Source: Pegea sp. RAD2-039 (taxonomy: Eukaryota > Chordata > Thaliacea > Salpida > Salpidae). From it: DNA of 64,000 nucleotides. Location of the stretch: the NCBI GenBank assembly GCA_034620365.1, contig JAQGEQ010000062.1, positions 186,001-250,000 on the forward strand, written 5' to 3'. The notes beneath the pieces are model-generated. The model did not search any database, was not told where the DNA came from, and saw only the letters and a program-made list of their open reading frames with translations. Made by a program: the position numbers and the translations under genes. Below, in pieces: positions 13,005-24,600 of this stretch (position 1 is its first letter; the number at the start of each line of letters is the position of its first letter).

Positions 13005-16000
13005 TTACATTTCATTCAATCTAGCGACCATCTGTAAATAATGGGCGCCTAGACATTCTCACGACAAAACTGAGTTTTTATTTCTAAGATTTACCTGAAT
13101 TTGTTGATTCGAACGAGTTTTTGATGTAGTATCGCCGACACCTGTCAAATAACTTCAAACGTTTTTCAATCTGTTTTTATTTGTTAGATTTAAGCTTTCT
13201 ATATTTGAGTGTTTGTTTATGTAGAAAAGTCGAGAAGGTTTTCGGATGTAAAAATTTAAATTTCAGTTCCAGATATTTTGATAGTAGCCTTATAATTCCG
13301 AAGTAATTGATTTTAAATAGAAATTTACAAAATTCACTCCTTAAAAAATCACCGAAAATATCCTAGAAGCTTTTGATCTATCTACTAAAATATCTGTGTC
13401 CCAAACAAATACAAAAATTACAAACAAGAAAAACAAACTAATTGCTTAAAAATAACAAATTGATGATGAATGGAATGTAAAAATGTAAACATCTTAAATA
13501 AGAATATAGTTGTTGAAATGGTAAAACTTTGGAAGCTTTCGATTGTTTGTGAATAGACTGGCACTAACAAATTGATATATCGACAAAAGCGGTAAATACT
13601 ACAGGCAAACAAAGCTGCAATCATAAGCGAGAAAGTAATCTATCATACTTAGACTTCGCTATCCACTCTTAAGAGAGCCATAACCTTAAATAGCTAAAAA
13701 AAGTTAATTTTAGGGTTACTACGACATCAAATTTTCTTCCAGAGTAACTTACATCGATGTCTTGTTTAGTCGCAAATTTCTTTGTTCTTAATATCGCGAT
13801 TTCTTTGGACTTGTAAAAGTGAGGGAGAAGGGTGCAATAAAAATTCGATTATTCAAATGTCTTCACGAAGGTGGGCATATTCTGGCGCCCTGCTGTCTAT
13901 TCGCCCATACCGCTCAGTTAGACCGTTCAGTTTCGGCCCGTTGTCATGGCGCCAGTCGAGTCGCGAGTTCCATTAAATTCACCACTTTTTTCTCATATAG
14001 CGATGGATGTATTATGACGTCATTCATCTTTATCGTCCGCCATTTTGTTCAGTTAAAAGTACCGACATTGACGTTTAAATATTCGGCAAAATTTGACGTA
14101 CTTACTTCTGTGAATAATCAATCAAATTTTGTGAAGAAGCTCGCGTGCTTGTGACGTCATTGTCAGTAGTTGAAAAGAACGGCCGATAGTCCGTATTTAT
14201 GACACTAATGTCGAGAATCTTTTGATGACGTCACGCTTTTATGTCAATTTTTTATTTTTCCGGAAGAAAATGTTGATGTATGAAATGTGCCAAATTCGTC
14301 AGGATTATAATTTCAGCTGTGGTCCGGTCCTATAACTTGTCCTAAAATTGATTTTACTTTTTTATTGAAATCAATTTAGTCCTAGAATAAAAAAGAATAT
14401 TTTTTTTGTGAAATAAATTCTGAAAAAATAATATTATAATTTTATTATAAAAAGTGAAATGTTTAAAAATATTTTTGAGTTTCTAAACTCTTCTTCAAAA
14501 GGATTTTTTGTTTAGTTATAGATTTTAAATGACTTTCAGTCATCATTTTTTAACATAAATAATTTAGAAACAAATACTTTTTTCTAATGCGACTGACCTG
14601 AAAATAAACACTGACCTCCAAATACAGAAAAGTTACACAAGGATTGTTCATCATCACAAAAATCGCTCACATCAAGGTCTGAATCTTTCAATAAGACGCA
14701 CACAAGAAGCTGATATAATCTTAAGTAAGACATAAATGACAAAAATAATAATCATCTTAGCCAGTCTTGAATGATTAGTAAAGTTTTTTTCCTGAATTTG
14801 TCATTTTAATTGAGAGTTTTGCTCAGAAAGAGATATTTCTTCAAATTCAAGTATGAACCTTTTAACCACTTTTGTTTCAATCATTTATTTAGTTTTTAGT
14901 AATTCTTATGCCCCACTGAAAATGTTCGCAATTATTAATTTAAGTCAAAATTGTTGTTATTCAAATACTTCAAGATGTTTTAGTCAAATAGAAATTTAAT
15001 TTAAACTTTTATAGTCAGTATTAAAATCAATTAATCTTACAAATGAATTATTTCACAAATAAATTAATCAATATATTAGGAATTCGTATTCTGTTGTCAA
15101 AATTTAATCTTCTTCTCATAAAGATTTTCTCTTCATCATATTTTATATAAAAAATAATTCAAGTATATCAGCTGATGAATAAATTCAACTTCAAAAAGAT
15201 TAATGAATTATTATTCAAACTCAATCAAAATATTTCTACATTTCTAGCTCCTAACTTAATGACGTTGAAGTTATCAAAACGAGTTATCTAGAAACATGTT
15301 TTTGTATATTTTGTGGTAATCTAAGGTATTGATGATATCAATTTTGAAATGTTTACAGATAAGTTTTATCTAAATTCCACAAATGACTTTTTAAGATGAG
15401 AAGTTTACAAACAAAAATCTTCAGCCATAAATAGATCCAAAGTTAACTAAAAGCTTCTAATCAAATCCAACTAATATAGTCAATGTTAACTGATAGAATT
15501 TTGATGAATAGACGACAAAAAAAGCCAGGACAATCAAACAAAACGAAAAACTAGAGAGAAATTTATTAATGAATGTAAAGTCTGGTAGCAGTTTAGTTGA
15601 GGTAGCCAAATTTGCGTTTTCCCATGATATGCACGGCAACATAATACTTACTAGGTCTTGTTGCCCCAGAAACACAAGTTTCCAAAATCAACAATCTGTG
15701 TCTGACGTTAGAGGGTTATTTGATTGAAGTTTTTTAATCATTACTTCTTCAATAAACTTCTTCAAATACTTTTGACTTCTATAGTAAACTTGTTGTTGTT
15801 AATAAGCTTTTAATTAACAGTGAAAAAGTTAAAGTAAAAACGACCATATTTGTCGATATTCACATCGATAGCTACTTAAGATCTACAACTTTCAATTTGT
15901 TGCAGATGACTGTTGATAATCAAAAGTTGTTTATCAGTTTCCTTGACAAAACTCTATCAGCAATCCTGACTAGAAATTAATTACTAAACTTACCTGCGCC

Positions 16001-16086
16001 ATCGAGTCACTGATGCGTAACGAAGTGTGAAACATGGCTTGTAGTCTGCGGTGAAACCCGACACCAATGTTTTGCTCAAATAGAAG
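13005..16086 (-). CDS. Multi-exon gene of unknown identity (3' half)
   Basis: Several GC-richer patches on the minus strand are bounded by good splice sites and chain in phase. Exon 16086-15994 (acceptor CTTATCTGCAG, donor GTAAGT) encodes LLFEQNIGVGFHRRLQAMFH then TSLRISDSMAQ. Exon 15701-15652 (TQIVDFGNLCFWGNKT) ends at GTAAGT, two bases into a codon. An exon supplying one base must come next; 15550-15472, which would encode a hydrophobic segment (FSFCLIVLAFFVVY), fits but its donor is poor. Exon 14709-14616 encodes LLVCVLLKDSDLDVSDFCDD and more, with two GTCAGT donors 21 bases apart, both phase 1. Exon 13141-13095 (GVGDTTSKTRSNQQIQ) and a short last exon 13031-13005 (MVARLNEM, stop) follow. 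I do not recognise the protein; upstream exons are not established. Confidence 0.45.
13800..14240. promoter_or_regulatory. GC-rich island with CRE cluster and YY1 site
   Basis: An abrupt rise in GC in otherwise AT-rich DNA. It holds three perfect TGACGTCA palindromes at 14015-14022, 14152-14159 and 14226-14233, further TGACGT half-sites at 14069 and 14094, and a minus-strand YY1-type site (CAAAATGGCGGAC, 14047-14035). A segment at about 13885-13900 (minus-strand CAGCAGGGCGCCA) resembles a CTCF core, weakly. CRE plus YY1 in a GC island is typical of a housekeeping-type promoter. The island sits in an intron of the unrecognised minus gene, so it may be an alternative promoter or a start for another transcript. 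A 57-base candidate exon on the minus strand (13809-13753, ending at GTAAGT) lies at its edge but does not fit the phase of that gene. Overlapping ORFs on both strands have no recognisable product. Confidence 0.5.
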
Positions 16087-16539
16087 CTGCAGATAAGGGT
16101 TGGGAAATCTTATAAAACTAACCCGATTAAGTACATCGTAATTTCAGTTTCCATTTGTTGATATTCTTATAAGAGTTTAAAATCATAAAATTGGTTTGAA
16201 AATAGTAACCTAAGAACCCATGTAACAAAGTTTGATCTGTGTTTAGAAAGTTGGTTTATAGTGAAGATGTTGGATTAGAATAATCAGGAAAAGACCTCGG
16301 TAATACTCAAACCAATCCTGACTTTCAAAATAAAATCATTTAAACTTCTGGATATAAAAAAATATTTAAATTTTGTTAGCTTCTAAAGAAATTAAACAAT
16401 TTTGAGTTTCGACCATTTGAATATTTTTTTCTACTTAAATCTAGTTTGTAAGATTCCGTTGACTAGCTTAAATAGAAACTAAACTCAACTAATTTTGTGG
16501 GTCAACTGATTTTCGAAACTTAAATCAAAACTCAGGTCA

Positions 16540-16656
16540 TCAACCAGCGACAAAGAAATTATTCAAGCTCTGAGACACTGAGCCAAAAAACGTGTATGTT
16601 GTTTTTGTCGTCAAAAAGATCAAAAAAGTATTAGTAAGTTTGCGTCGCTTTACCAT
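16540..16656 (-). CDS. 38-codon ORF, candidate first exon of the unrecognised gene
   Basis: The minus strand from ATG 16656 reads MVKRRKLTNTFLIFLTTKTT then YTFFGSVSQSLNNFFVAG and stops at 16542-16540. A basic N-terminus followed by a hydrophobic run suggests a signal anchor. The patch is GC-richer than its surroundings. It could be the start of the gene whose exons begin at 16086, but the only in-phase donor inside it (GTGTCT) is weak. It may equally be chance. Confidence 0.2.
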   Translation of the reverse strand: MVKRRKLTNTFLIFLTTKTTYTFFGSVSQSLNNFFVAG

Positions 16657-18167
16657 ACTTTGTATCTGTAGTAATAATACCCAACTTTTTATTGTCAAAT
16701 TGAAGTGTTATTTTCTGTACTAGCTTTGAAACTACTAACTCTCATAAAAGTTTTCTTATCAGTAAATCAAATCTGGTCAAGTTGATTTTTTTCAAACTAA
16801 AAGTTCTGATAAAACCTTAAAATGAAAACTTTTAGCTTATACTTTTGTTAAACGAATAAAACCTTTTAACAAATTGAAGCAGCAACAAGGTTTTGAGTAG
16901 AAAGTAATACGCATGTGACAAGGGTTGTAGATGTTGAAAGTTCAACATTAGGCCACGTGTTATTTTGTAATTTGATTAATCGAATTAATGATTTCAAGTA
17001 ATATAATGAAACCCTTTTTTTAAAAAGTAAGCTGAAGCGTTTTATGAATACTTCGAAGATTAAATAGAATAAAAATAGAAAAAAAAAACAACGATTAAAG
17101 AAAGAACGAATTGATAATTGTAAACTGAAAATTTATAAAAACTTTTGTAGAAAGTTTACTGTGATATAAAAAGTTGCAAAATGTTAAACGATCTATTTTG
17201 GTTATGATGGTTTAAAAATAGATTATTTTCAGCCACTTTTTTGCATATCACCTGTTACTTAATGTTTATTTTTCAACTTTTAATATTTTTTTAATACTTC
17301 TTCCTTTGTAACAACAATAACAGTTGATTCATTAAAAAAATATTTTTAAAACTAAATATATTAAATCATATTTATATTATTAGCTATTTATATAAAATAT
17401 AAATAATTTCAATTTTGAAAGACTCAACTTTTTGAAATCGTTTAAAATAAGTTAGTAATTGGTCGTATTGATGATAATTAACAATCCAAATTATTTATTC
17501 TTTTCCAATAATTATCTGATCTTGTACACATTAACTTAAGCTGGTTTAATGTAAACTTACAAAGTTATCTTTCTATATATTTAAATGTTTTGTTAAAGAA
17601 TCGATTGCTTTAAACGATAATGATGAGAAAGCAAGGTAGATCCCAGAAAACCAGAAAGATTTAGATAAAAAAGATCTTTTACTTTACGAGAGAGTATAAG
17701 CGCAAGAAAAGAAAAAGGAAATCAATCTGTCTTATAGTAACGCGAAGTAGGCGAAGGACTATTTTGATTCGCCCGCGACGCTACAAGAACATATAAGCAG
17801 ATAGCTAACTAAGTATTTTTTTGTATCAACTGATTGAAAAGTTTCAGAAATTGTGAGCTAGATTGAAAAAATAGTAATTGTTTTTTTACTCATCTATGTA
17901 ATAAAACTCCAATTGTTTGACTGATGGTTTTTCAAACTTATTTTCTCTACTTGCTTTTGTTTATTTTTTCAGAATAATTCTTGAATATTTTTAGAGAATT
18001 GTTCAGCAGGAACTATCATCAACTTTGTCTTAACTCGTGTTTTCTTTTTTAGCTCCGCGGTAATTTCTAAATGAATAATTAATTGGTATCATTGCCGGCA
18101 AGTTTTTACCGACTCAATTTTCTATGTGTACTCGGTACTAACTTCGAAATTAACTTCGATTATTTTA
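16657..18167. other. AT-rich DNA with a short GC-richer spot, no gene assigned
   Basis: At about 17690-17800 a GC-richer segment is open on the plus strand with a very basic translation (TREYKRKKRKRK...) ending in TAA, and also open on the minus strand. It has no ATG and no convincing splice borders, so I do not call it. Otherwise nothing is supported. Confidence 0.5.
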
Positions 18168-18182
18168 CAAAATGGCGGCCAT
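18168..18182 (+). promoter_or_regulatory. YY1-type site at probable GATA promoter, with spliced 5' UTR
   Basis: CAAAATGGCGGCCAT is a full match to the YY1 core-promoter motif, which usually lies just downstream of a transcription start. It is 475 bases upstream of the GATA start codon. A good donor (GTAAGG at 18240) and an acceptor (TTCCAACAG ending at 18619) suggest a non-coding first exon of roughly 18170-18239, a 380-base intron, and a second exon from 18620 that carries the ATG. The start site itself is inferred. Confidence 0.5.
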
Positions 18183-18656
18183 ATAACATCAAATTACTCT
18201 TGTTGTAGAACTGACTTGTTGTTTGATGAGGTCATTGTTGTAAGGTTCTAATATGGAATGGTCTAGTTACATATCGTGTAGCTAAATTTGGTAAAAATAA
18301 AGCTTTTTAGTTTTTCAAAAAGCTTCGTGATGCTTTTCAGCGATGCAACGATATTTCCTGTCGAATTTTTATCTTTAATCTAATGAAAGTATTTATCGCT
18401 CAATCTTTAATATTTCTTTTTATTTTTTTACTATATTTGGCTTTATTTGTCATTTTCTTCTAAAAACTACAAAAATGGCAGGAATAAGAAATGAATTTTT
18501 TCATTTTGTTTATCTCTGTTAAAATCTCATCATCATCTTCATTCAAATCTTATTTAAATATTAAAAGATGTCAAAATAATAAACTAAATTTGATAGTAAC
18601 CTTCAATTTATTCCAACAGATCATCTATTTTATTGTAAATTAATCTTAAACTTCAA

Positions 18657-21600
18657 ATGAACCCACGAGATCGCTCAAATCATTGGATTCCTACCGGTGC
18701 ACATTCAGAATCCCATATATTTGGAGCAACTGCCTATCCTGGCCAGATGCAACCCGCACATGCTTTTATGGAACAACAATATGATACAGGTGAGGTTGAT
18801 GCTTATTTCAACCCGATGGATTCTACTACTCCCTACTATCCAGCCTTCAACATGTCTTGTTATCACCGGCAAATAGTCGGTAAGTTGTAGATGGTTGAAG
18901 CCTGTATGCTGAGTCATCTAATGTAGTGTTTCCCAACCGAAAATTAGAAAATGAAACTTTTTGTATAAATTATTATTTTAAAAATTTCTCAATTGAAATA
19001 ACTTCGGTGATAAGAGGGGAGCTAAAAATTGGATATTTTTTAGCTTTTTATTTGAAAATAATTTTAAATATTGCTTCAAAAGGTTGGGAAACACTATTTT
19101 AAAAACTAGGCAAGGCTGGTGGTAACTGACTTTCGTACTCGTCTTTCTACTAATGTATTAACACTCAGTTTATTCACTATTAACTGCTATCGAATATTTA
19201 TGTTTCAAAAAAGGATGATTTGAAAAAGCCGACTTTCGTAGCAACTAAAAAACCTAAATCTCCAAATCCAAAATTCCATCTAAAGTTTTCGAAATCTGTT
19301 TACTTAGTTTACTGATACAATAATTGGGTGAATGATTAGAGTGAGTTTTAAACTAGATATGGAATAGTTGTTTCTTCTTATCGATCGGAAATATGTTCTT
19401 AATCAGTGTGTGATCTTGGCTTTGTTGATCTTGTTAGCTTATTTACTTTTCAATAGTTGATTTTTATTTGACTTTTGCGAACTCTTTGAACTTTTAAAGT
19501 TGTCATAAAGATGCAAAATTTACATTTTGAATCAAGTAGATAATAAAGAAGAGGTAAAAACGGCTTTAAAATGAATTCAACTTTCATTTATTAAATATTA
19601 ATAAGGTATCTTTGAGTTGGTGACTTTTGAAAATTGCCCTAAACATTGCAGATTGTCAAAAACTTAAAAGCTTTTAAGATATAAAAACCTAAATAGGTTT
19701 TAGTTGTCTGGGAACCCTCTCATAATGAATGGCTCTTTTTGTCACAGTTGTTATATGTGATCTATTATTACTGTTTTATTTTAGAAATTGTTTTAAAATC
19801 CCACACTTTTGCTGGTAAAGAATATATAGATATAGATGCGTAGCAAACTTTTCACATAATTACTCGTTTTTTCGAGGCTCGATTTTATAAATAACTGTAG
19901 ATAAGACTGCTTTTACGTCAGTGAAAAAATTTTGTTGACATTATGATATACAGCAAAATTATCTTCAGAAAAATCTCTTTTTTTACAGGAAGGTTTTTTT
20001 TTCTTGATTTTTTTTCATTTAAACAATTTCTAATCTGTTATTTATATGTATGTTGAAATTATTAAAATTTAATCGATTAATTTGCTAAAAATAAGCTATT
20101 AACTTTGATGTTGCTTTTTTAAAACTAATTCAAATTCAAAATCAAAATCAATTTGTTTAACCGCCGGCCTTTAGATTTGTAAGTAATTTAAATAATTATT
20201 TCATCTACAATAGAAAATGGAATGTTTTAGGTGTTTATAAGAAAAACTTTTTTATATTTTATAAACAAAATATATTGTCCAAATTTTGTTTATAATTTTA
20301 TTTTTTTTTGAATAATTCTTTATCTTTAACAACCTTACAGTTTAAAAGACTTTGTTTAGTGATTTTTACAAAGACTTGGATAAAAATCGTGTCTTCAACT
20401 ATCTTTTGATAACCTTTCATCTTTTCAATTCAGTTTTGAATTCCAATATTTTAACAATTCTAATCCTAGCTGAAAATAACATAAATTACAAACTTTGAAA
20501 AAAGTTTATGTCACCTAGATGTTTTCAATTTTGAGGTTTTCTAACTTATCTGCTCTTTTACTGCTGAAAATTTTGTCTCAAAACTCAGTAAATACCAAAA
20601 TCATAGAAATCTTTTTTCTTTTTTACCAATAATTAACTTAACAAAGTTGTTTCAAATCCTTATCATTTATAATTCAATCGACTGAAATTTTTTTACAGTA
20701 GAAACAGTAGAAGACATTTTATAAAAACGTTGTAAGGGTTCTAGATAATATTTTGCGTTTTATAATATCTTATTACTTATAACGACTGCTAGCAAAGTTC
20801 AAATATCTTTTATTGCCTTTCTACATTCTCTTAATCTAACCTGGTTCATATATACAAGGATATACACTTTTATCATGAGACACAGTGTCGCCATGGAACT
20901 GTATTTTACTCCTTGTTCTGATGGTTTAGTTCTTCTACAGATAGTTTTGAGCTAGTTGAACTATCAAATAACATTGAAACGTAGAAAATAAACTATTTTT
21001 TGTATGTAGATATCTTTGAATGTAATTTAAAAGTTAAGCATCCTATTTTGGAGTCTTTTGTTTCTTACTTAGTGTATAATATATCTTCAACAGTTGTATA
21101 GTGGTCATTTTTTTACTCATTTTTTGCATAAATCAATGAAAAAATTGCTTTGAGAGATGAAAATAAGACTGTTTGTAATTTGACTTCTTATTTTTTCATT
21201 TAATAAATTTTAAAGGTGATTTTTGAATATATAAAAAAGATAATTTTTTTGGTTCTTAGGTGTTTCTTGTTAAGTAAAAACTGTTCGTCAAATTTTGATA
21301 TATTTTAAAGATTTTTAAAACATTTTTTAGTTCGTTTTTATTCAAATAGAGAACAAAAGACGGATAAATAAAAAGCAAGCCTACTGCATTGTGGGTGGTG
21401 CTTGAAATAATTTCCACTTGTTTTATTCTTAGTTTCATTATTTTAATTTCTTTTAATAGTTTTTTATTTCAACATTACTTGAAAAGTTAGTTTTGATATT
21501 TTGAAGTAAATTCATTCACTTAAATCGTCACTTTTTTATCAATTGATTAAAAATTCATCCAGAAATATTTTATTTCAATTGACCCCTCTTCTAAATCCTC

Positions 21601-24600
21601 TTTATCATTTTTTTGAATGAACCATTTTTATTTTTCAGAAAGTTGAAAAATAGTTTGTTTTAAATGAAATTTAATTAAATTAGATATTAAGAAATGATTG
21701 TTTAATATTTGATTTTTTAATTATAAGATCAATTTATAATTATGAATAAAAAGGTTAGAAGAGTTGGTTTACTTACTAAGTAAGTATTGCCAACATTAAA
21801 CACGTCGCAGCTTTGTTTTATCAGCGTCTTAAGATGAATAATACATAAGAAGTACTATTGAATATATAAACGACTTTCTACATAGAAATAATTTGCATTT
21901 AGAAACTAGTGGAACTGATTTATTATCTTTGCTTTCAACACAAAAATTTTGAATTAGCAAACACGACAAAATGCTAATTAATTTACATAATGAACAGATA
22001 AAGATATTCCTTCAATGTTTCATAGTGTAGTAACAACCACACAACTTTTAAATTATAAACAAAAAAACAACATTGTTATCTGGTGATAGTGAAAAGAAAA
22101 TATTTCTTGTCAGAAGACCCCATTTGCGAGGTAGTAATCAGGGAAGAAGATGTATAAAAGTAAAAGATTTAGATACAGATAAGAAGATGACTCTTGATGT
22201 ATAATAATACCAAAAGATTTACAATAACATATTGAAAAAAAGAATTAACTCAGGCTTGTCGGAAAGAACAGTCTTTAGAAGCAAGGATTTTGTTTTCTAC
22301 AATTTCTATTGATTTTCTTACTTTTATACAACACTTTTAGTATAATGAAACACCAAAACCAGCCTTTATGTCATTGCTCTTATGATTTTGCACACAATCT
22401 CTAGAGATCTATCAGAATTGGAAAAGCAAAGTGACAAGTATAGCACATGTCACACACCTTTGGTTTAAAAAAACCAACATACAGATGACTTCTAAAGGTA
22501 ACTGCTTGTGAGCACGTTACAGTGTCTAATCGATTGAATGTGAAAAATTTTACGCCTAGTGTGCAACACCAGTTGCTACAAAAAATACCACAGAAAGAAA
22601 AATAGAGTAGAAAGAAAAGAATTTTTCTCTACTTTTTATTTCAAGAAATCTTCTTCTCTTCTTTAAGAAGAGTTTAATAATTCATTCTTCTTGAATTCGA
22701 GCTTCAGACAAAATTCGTCCACCGAATTTCTCGCATCTACTTTTGAAGTTTCGCTGTCGTCTAGTTGCTGATAACGTCATAATGGCTTTTATCATGTCAT
22801 CGTTTTCGAACCATATCTCACTAATGCTTACTTTTCAAGTTCGACCTTTTTCAGACAGGTATCAGCACTCTAAGATCACATTTCGAAACTTGTAAGATCT
22901 TTTATAATTGTGATCTTCGGATAGCAACTACTTGATGTAAGATAACAGATCATAGCAACTGTGAATGAAGCTTCTGGGGTTTCTAGATTCATTAAAAACC
23001 TTTGAAACGTTTCTTGTTAAAATTTTATGACTTTAGAAAAAGTTAACTTGAAAAGTGTCTCAAATCTTTCATCCTAAAATTCATATTTTGTCATCGGATG
23101 TTTCAATTAAAAATTTGGGTTGCAATTTTGTAGTTCTGACTTCATAGCGGTCATCAACTCTTTGAAGTTAATCCTGAAGTGGTTTATGTTTATTTAAAGA
23201 GATTTTCGTCAGTTAGTCATGGTACGAACGACCATTAATTTCAGTTTTCTCAACCAGCTAAGAACTGATTTATTGAAATAGAAAACAAACATCATATAAG
23301 AACGTGATTCGGACAAGCTTATGTGACCCCCTACAATTACTAAGTAGAAATTTACATGAACTGATGTTAGAAGCACCTGTCAAGCGCTATCTTTTCATCT
23401 TGTGAGAAAAACTGAAATAGTTTTGATAAAATGTTTAATCGAAAAGAAAGTTGATAGAATTGTTAACAGATTATTATCACTGAAGTTATGTTAAATATTC
23501 CTTATTCTCAACAGTAGTTTTTTGAATAACTTTAAAAAAATTTGGTGTTTATAGCGTTTATTTAAATCGTTATTTTATTTACTTCGTTTTAGTTACAGAA
23601 TAATTTTGAATAATGATTGAAATATGTTTTTAATATTTTTCCGAATTTTTTTCTTCAAACATTAAGATAAAATCAGATATAGAGTTACTTTCTCTTCAAA
23701 ATATTATTAAAATGACAAACTTGTTTATATGAAAAAGAATTTCAATCATTAATTAAAAACAAAATATCATTTGCAAAATAGATCTCTTAAAAAAGTTTAA
23801 TCCATTCAACAGCTTGCTGTAAACTTTAACAGCTAGAAATAGCCAGAAGCTTTATTTCGCGCACAATTTGCATATACTAACACCACTAATAAGCATCAAG
23901 TAGTTTAGAGAGAATATCAACAAACTATTTGCTGTCATAATGTAATCAGTAGAACAAAAAACATTGAATTAAAAAATTGAATTTCATAAAATTCTTTCTC
24001 CAAATCAACCAACAAATAAATAAATCTTTTCAGCTTCACGAATGACGGATGCAGATACACGAAGACTCCATCACGGCCAAGTCCATCCTCACCATAACAA
24101 CCACGCTAACAACTTTTTTCTCGCTGCCCAAAATAAAAACGCAGTTTTCTCCCAATTCCCGTCAACAGCCCCACTACCAACCGCCTGTAATTCCAATTCT
24201 ATGATCAAGCGTTATGTACACCCCTACATGCCATCAGTTAAAATTGAATCTGCAAACTTGTCATCAAAGTCATCAATTTCAGGTTCATCCTCAAAGTTTT
24301 CACCTCCCGCTGAATCATTGGCTATGTTACCCTATTCACAACACGGTCCTATAAACAAACGTACTGCGGACTATTTCCAGAGCTTCCCGACTCCCCCTAA
24401 TGAAGATGTAGATGTTGTAAACCAAACAGGGAGCTCTTCATCTAAGAATTTGGCAAATGAAAGTGGATCAAGGGCTGCTGAAAACTTGTCCTATCCACAT
24501 AATAGCTTGGCCTTAGCTACGAGTTACCATAGCAACGCTAGCGCTGCTGGAAAACTTCTTTGTGCGACTCAATGTGGAACTATATCAGCTGATTACAACA

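Noticed and set aside
13753..13809. 57-base minus-strand exon SKEIAILRTKKFATKQDID ending at GTAAGT
   Set aside because: Splice borders look good, but its phase does not fit between the neighbouring exons of the unrecognised gene, so it is mentioned only with the CRE island.
13782..14154. Overlapping plus-strand ORFs of 64 and 111 codons
   Set aside because: They lie in the CRE/YY1 GC island, where stops are scarce. The translations contain no family motif and the minus strand is open as well.
15457..15675. 72-codon minus-strand ORF starting MFLGQQDL
   Set aside because: It crosses a GTAAGT donor and mixes an exon read in the wrong frame with intron; only the part 15550-15472 is kept as a possible exon.
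17690..17800. Basic open frame TREYKRKKRKRK... ending in TAA
   Set aside because: It has no ATG, no convincing splice borders, and the opposite strand is open too.
22790..22820. TTCGAACC string resembling a tRNA B box
   Set aside because: No matching A box, acceptor stem or anticodon arm could be arranged around it.
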